64,000 bases of DNA from Lachnobacterium bovis DSM 14045 (lineage in GTDB: Bacteria > Bacillota > Clostridia > Lachnospirales > Lachnospiraceae). The notes under the pieces were generated by a model. That model ran no database searches, was not told where the DNA came from, and saw nothing but the letters and a program-made list of their open reading frames with translations. Each line of letters starts with the position of its first letter. Within the stretch, counting starts at the first letter, position 1. A program made the translations under genes and the position numbers. The stretch covers positions 49,269-113,268 of the forward strand of contig NZ_FNPG01000010.1 of the NCBI RefSeq assembly GCF_900107245.1, read 5' to 3'. This document shows positions 61,916 to 64,000 of this stretch, one piece after another.

Positions 61916-62946
61916 TTTTTACAATCCTTTCTACGCCCTATTGTTAGTTGAGCAACAATTGTTAATATGGCGCTTAAAATTAATTCAGTATAATAACTTA
62001 ATCCTCTACTTACAATCATGCCTGGCAAACAAAAACTATTAAAGATTGGAGCAAAGATCTGTAAAAATAACTGCTCACTAATTCCCATCCCACCTGGCAA
62101 AGGAAGCATATCAACTGCCACGGAAATCATACCTTGTAAAACCATTATGATACCCGGACCATGTTCTTTAAAGCCAAACGAACGATATACCAACCATGTA
62201 ACAAAAAACAATAAAAATCTTTGTACAATAGTAATAATGATAACATTAAAAACTACTCTACTATTTTCCTGAAAAAATACAGCGACTTCACTATATTGTT
62301 CCATAGACTTTCTTAGTTTTTCTTCATAATATTCTTTTCTTTTTATGAATTTCATTTTAAATAAGATATTTAATCCAAAAAACAAAATTCTTTTTGCCAT
62401 TGTTGGATGAAAAACCAATAACAGCATAAAGCCAACGCAAAAACAATTCAACAAAATCCCCAAGTAACACCAACCTATAACCGGTGCTAAATAATGCATA
62501 ACAGCTTCAGGTCTAACAACTAAAACGCCAACTCCTAACAAAACTAGAACCAGCTTATATGTGATTGTCACTATCATTAAAATAACCGTAGCAATTGGAA
62601 TTGAGATTTTGTCTTTCTTCATATAATAAATCTGAGCAGGCTGCCCACCTGTTGCGGACGGAGTAATACAACTAAAGAAAAAACCTACAAACGAATACAA
62701 GATACAATGCGAAAATTTAATATGATCTTGCCCAACTCGTTTCATCATATAGTATATTATCACTGATTCACTTTCGACAAAAAATACCACAAAACATATT
62801 GATACTATCCAATATCTGATATCACACTGCCTTATGCAAGCAACGATTTGTCCTAAATCCTGTCCATGAAAAACACCATATAACGTCAATGCGAAAACAG
62901 CAATCAAAAATACGATGTTAAAAATACTTTTCTTACTGATTGTCAT
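61912..62946 (-). CDS. LPG-synthase-like transmembrane protein (UPF0104)
   Basis: The 344-residue protein has seven or eight helices of the lysylphosphatidylglycerol synthase/MprF flippase type (FFFSCITPSATGGQPAQIYYMKK and MLPLPGGMGISEQLF) but lacks the aminoacyltransferase domain. It may move lipid across the membrane. I use the ATG at 62946; a TTG nine bases upstream is also possible because a GGGG site sits there. It overlaps the PAP2 gene by 14 nt and pssA by 4 nt. Which lipid it handles is open. Confidence 0.85.
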   Translation of the reverse strand: MTISKKSIFNIVFLIAVFALTLYGVFHGQDLGQIVACIRQCDIRYWIVSICFVVFFVESESVIIYYMMKRVGQDHIKFSHCILYSFVGFFFSCITPSATGGQPAQIYYMKKDKISIPIATVILMIVTITYKLVLVLLGVGVLVVRPEAVMHYLAPVIGWCYLGILLNCFCVGFMLLLVFHPTMAKRILFFGLNILFKMKFIKRKEYYEEKLRKSMEQYSEVAVFFQENSRVVFNVIIITIVQRFLLFFVTWLVYRSFGFKEHGPGIIMVLQGMISVAVDMLPLPGGMGISEQLFLQIFAPIFNSFCLPGMIVSRGLSYYTELILSAILTIVAQLTIGRRKDCKK

Positions 62947-63658
62947 AACTGTCAATTTCCCCTAACACTAATTCGTTAATTTTTTCAAAGATGCCAACTA
63001 TCATAGAATATATTCTAGTTTTACCTACTAGTACATAACACATCTGTCCAATTGTTATGCCTGCAAAAACATCCACAATGTAGTGTTGTTTGGTAAATTG
63101 AGTTGACGCACATACTGCAATAGCAAACAAACATGAAAATACTTTATACCACTTTGGTATCTTTCTACTATTATATATTCCTATAAAACACATCCAGCTT
63201 ACTAAACAATGTATTGATGGGAATAAATTAGTAGGTCTATCCATTGAATACACAAAGCGCATAACCATACTTGATAAGTCACTTCCTGTAACTTCTGGTC
63301 TTACATTGGTAGTTGGTATAAGTATAAAGCAAAGACCACATATAATCTTGCTAAGCATCTCTGCTATTACAAATCGATTCCAATGCTCTTTTCCCTCTCG
63401 AGCGACCAAAACATAATTGATAACCCAAAAACCAAAACATATAACATAAACCCACACCCATTCTTTAACAAATGGAATACTTCTATCTAGATTAGTGGTC
63501 AAGTCATAATGTTTAGAATCAGCACATAAAATCTGTGTTCCAGTATATATCGTACTATTAAGTACCCAACACAGAATCAATGTCGATACTGCATATTCTG
63601 GGATTATTTTACCAATACTGTTACGATACCATCGCCCAAAGCGCGTTTCTTTTGTCAT
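62933..63658 (-). CDS. PAP2-type phosphatase/inositol-lipid-like membrane enzyme
   Basis: The 241-residue protein has six helices and PAP2-like motifs: NLFPSIHCLVSWM (SxxH type) and TKQHYIVDVFAGITIG (His-Asp pair). It belongs near the PAP2_3 branch, with inositol-lipid transferases and phosphatases. It could dephosphorylate phosphatidate or lipid phosphates, or attach a headgroup. It leads the phosphatidylethanolamine operon. No clear promoter was found upstream; a weak TTGATG-TGTAAT is a candidate. Confidence 0.78.
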   Translation of the reverse strand: MTKETRFGRWYRNSIGKIIPEYAVSTLILCWVLNSTIYTGTQILCADSKHYDLTTNLDRSIPFVKEWVWVYVICFGFWVINYVLVAREGKEHWNRFVIAEMLSKIICGLCFILIPTTNVRPEVTGSDLSSMVMRFVYSMDRPTNLFPSIHCLVSWMCFIGIYNSRKIPKWYKVFSCLFAIAVCASTQFTKQHYIVDVFAGITIGQMCYVLVGKTRIYSMIVGIFEKINELVLGEIDSYDNQ

Positions 63659-63798
63659 TTCTACTCCTATTCTTAAAAAGACTATATGTAACTCCCTTGA
63701 ATGAAAAACTAAAACCCAACTGAAATATCGTCTGATTACACAAAATCGATTTTTGACATCAAATTCGACTTTTTTAGGCTACCTTCTTTCTGAAAAGG

Positions 63799-63807
63799 TG
63801 CTATAAT
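63799..63807 (+). promoter_or_regulatory. Extended -10 promoter for the edge RNA
   Basis: TGCTATAAT is a complete extended -10 element on the plus strand. The -35 (CTACCT) is poor, as often with extended -10 promoters. The start would be near 63814. Confidence 0.65.
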
Positions 63808-63813
63808 TAGCTT

Positions 63814-64000
63814 ATTCCAGACAGTGGGTATATTGAAAATTGCATAGCAAATAGACGGCTGGCTAATTCTTATGCAAAAGTAAACGCGACCCGTCTAATA
63901 ACACCTATTGACAAATCGATTACTACCTGCATTTAAGTCTTTTAGTTACTTTTCAAAAAATAAGTCTGGCATCAAATGCACTTCATCGGGTGGGATGAGG
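63814..64000 (+). ncRNA. Structured 5' leader or RNA, partial at the right edge
   Basis: Three nested or crossing helices can form on the plus strand. C: CAGTGGGT (63822-63829) with ACCTATTG (63903-63910), 8 bp with two G-U. A: TTGCATA (63840-63846) with TATGCAA (63871-63877), 7 bp. B: TAGACGG (63852-63858) with CCGTCTA (63891-63897), 7 bp. A and B cross, so this is an H-type pseudoknot inside stem C. The G-U pairs are lost on the minus strand, so plus is the folding strand. It may be a ribosomal-protein leader or riboswitch of the gene beyond the window. Not identified. Confidence 0.5.

Overview
The window is a low-GC, gene-dense stretch of chromosome. It most likely comes from a Firmicute of class Clostridia, family Lachnospiraceae. 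The basis for this is the strong AAGGAGG-type ribosome binding sites, type III glutamine synthetase, CdaA/CdaR, HprK with HPr, RapZ/WhiA, FtsEX, and several small families I associate with Lachnospiraceae (DUF4250, DUF6472, DUF6106, DUF6465). I support 58 protein genes and 4 tRNAs. 51 of the protein genes and two tRNAs lie on the minus strand. I see no prophage, transposase, CRISPR array or clear island: this is core chromosome with some lineage-specific genes.

Layout. 1-2.0 kb: exopolysaccharide glycosyltransferases. 2.0-6.1 kb: HPr and a c-di-AMP operon (two membrane proteins, cdaA, cdaR). 6.3-7.5 kb: comF and a zinc-ribbon/HTH protein. 7.5-10.5 kb: a plus-strand TrpXYZ-type ABC importer. 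10.6-20.3 kb: homoserine dehydrogenase with an ACT protein, prfB, vanZ, ctpA, ftsX, ftsE, a PucR-type regulator, YitT and a TagA-like glycosyltransferase. 20.3-21.2 kb: an 820-bp AT-rich gene-free stretch with DnaA-box-like sites, then a YjfB-type gene. 21.5-27.6 kb: ridA, an S1-domain protein, a thioesterase, tRNA-Gln, yigZ and a class A PBP. 27.9-33.3 kb: nitrogen assimilation (Amt fused to P-II, glnN) and fructose-bisphosphate aldolase. 33.6-44.1 kb: lipid kinase, whiA, rapZ, murB, M18 aminopeptidase, hprK, uvrC, ftsH. 44.4-51.1 kb: pyrG, two micro-genes, a metallopeptidase, an antiporter, murI, a second zinc-ribbon/HTH protein and a DUF6106 protein. 51.2-51.5 kb: tRNA-Phe and tRNA-Gly. 51.7-59.7 kb: lineage-specific envelope and low-complexity genes, with an atypical HPr. 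60.1-63.7 kb: a second identical tRNA-Gln and a phosphatidylethanolamine operon (PAP2, LPG-synthase-like flippase, pssA, psd). The right edge holds the start of a structured plus-strand RNA.

How the parts connect. Carbon signalling is represented by two HPr-family proteins and the HPr kinase. Nitrogen assimilation is represented by glnN and amt, each preceded by an intrinsic-terminator hairpin in its leader, which suggests transcription attenuation. Envelope work is represented by c-di-AMP synthesis, PBP, MurB, MurI, FtsEX, CtpA and phospholipid genes.

The most unusual signals are a probable pseudoknotted RNA leader at 63.8-64.0 kb, an orphan small-RNA candidate at 48.7 kb, an Amt-P-II fusion that has lost the T-loop tyrosine, an HPr paralogue that keeps the phosphorylatable His and Ser but has lost the neighbouring Arg, an apparently inactivated C39-like domain, and Asn/Gln-rich tandem repeats that link zinc ribbons to membrane domains.
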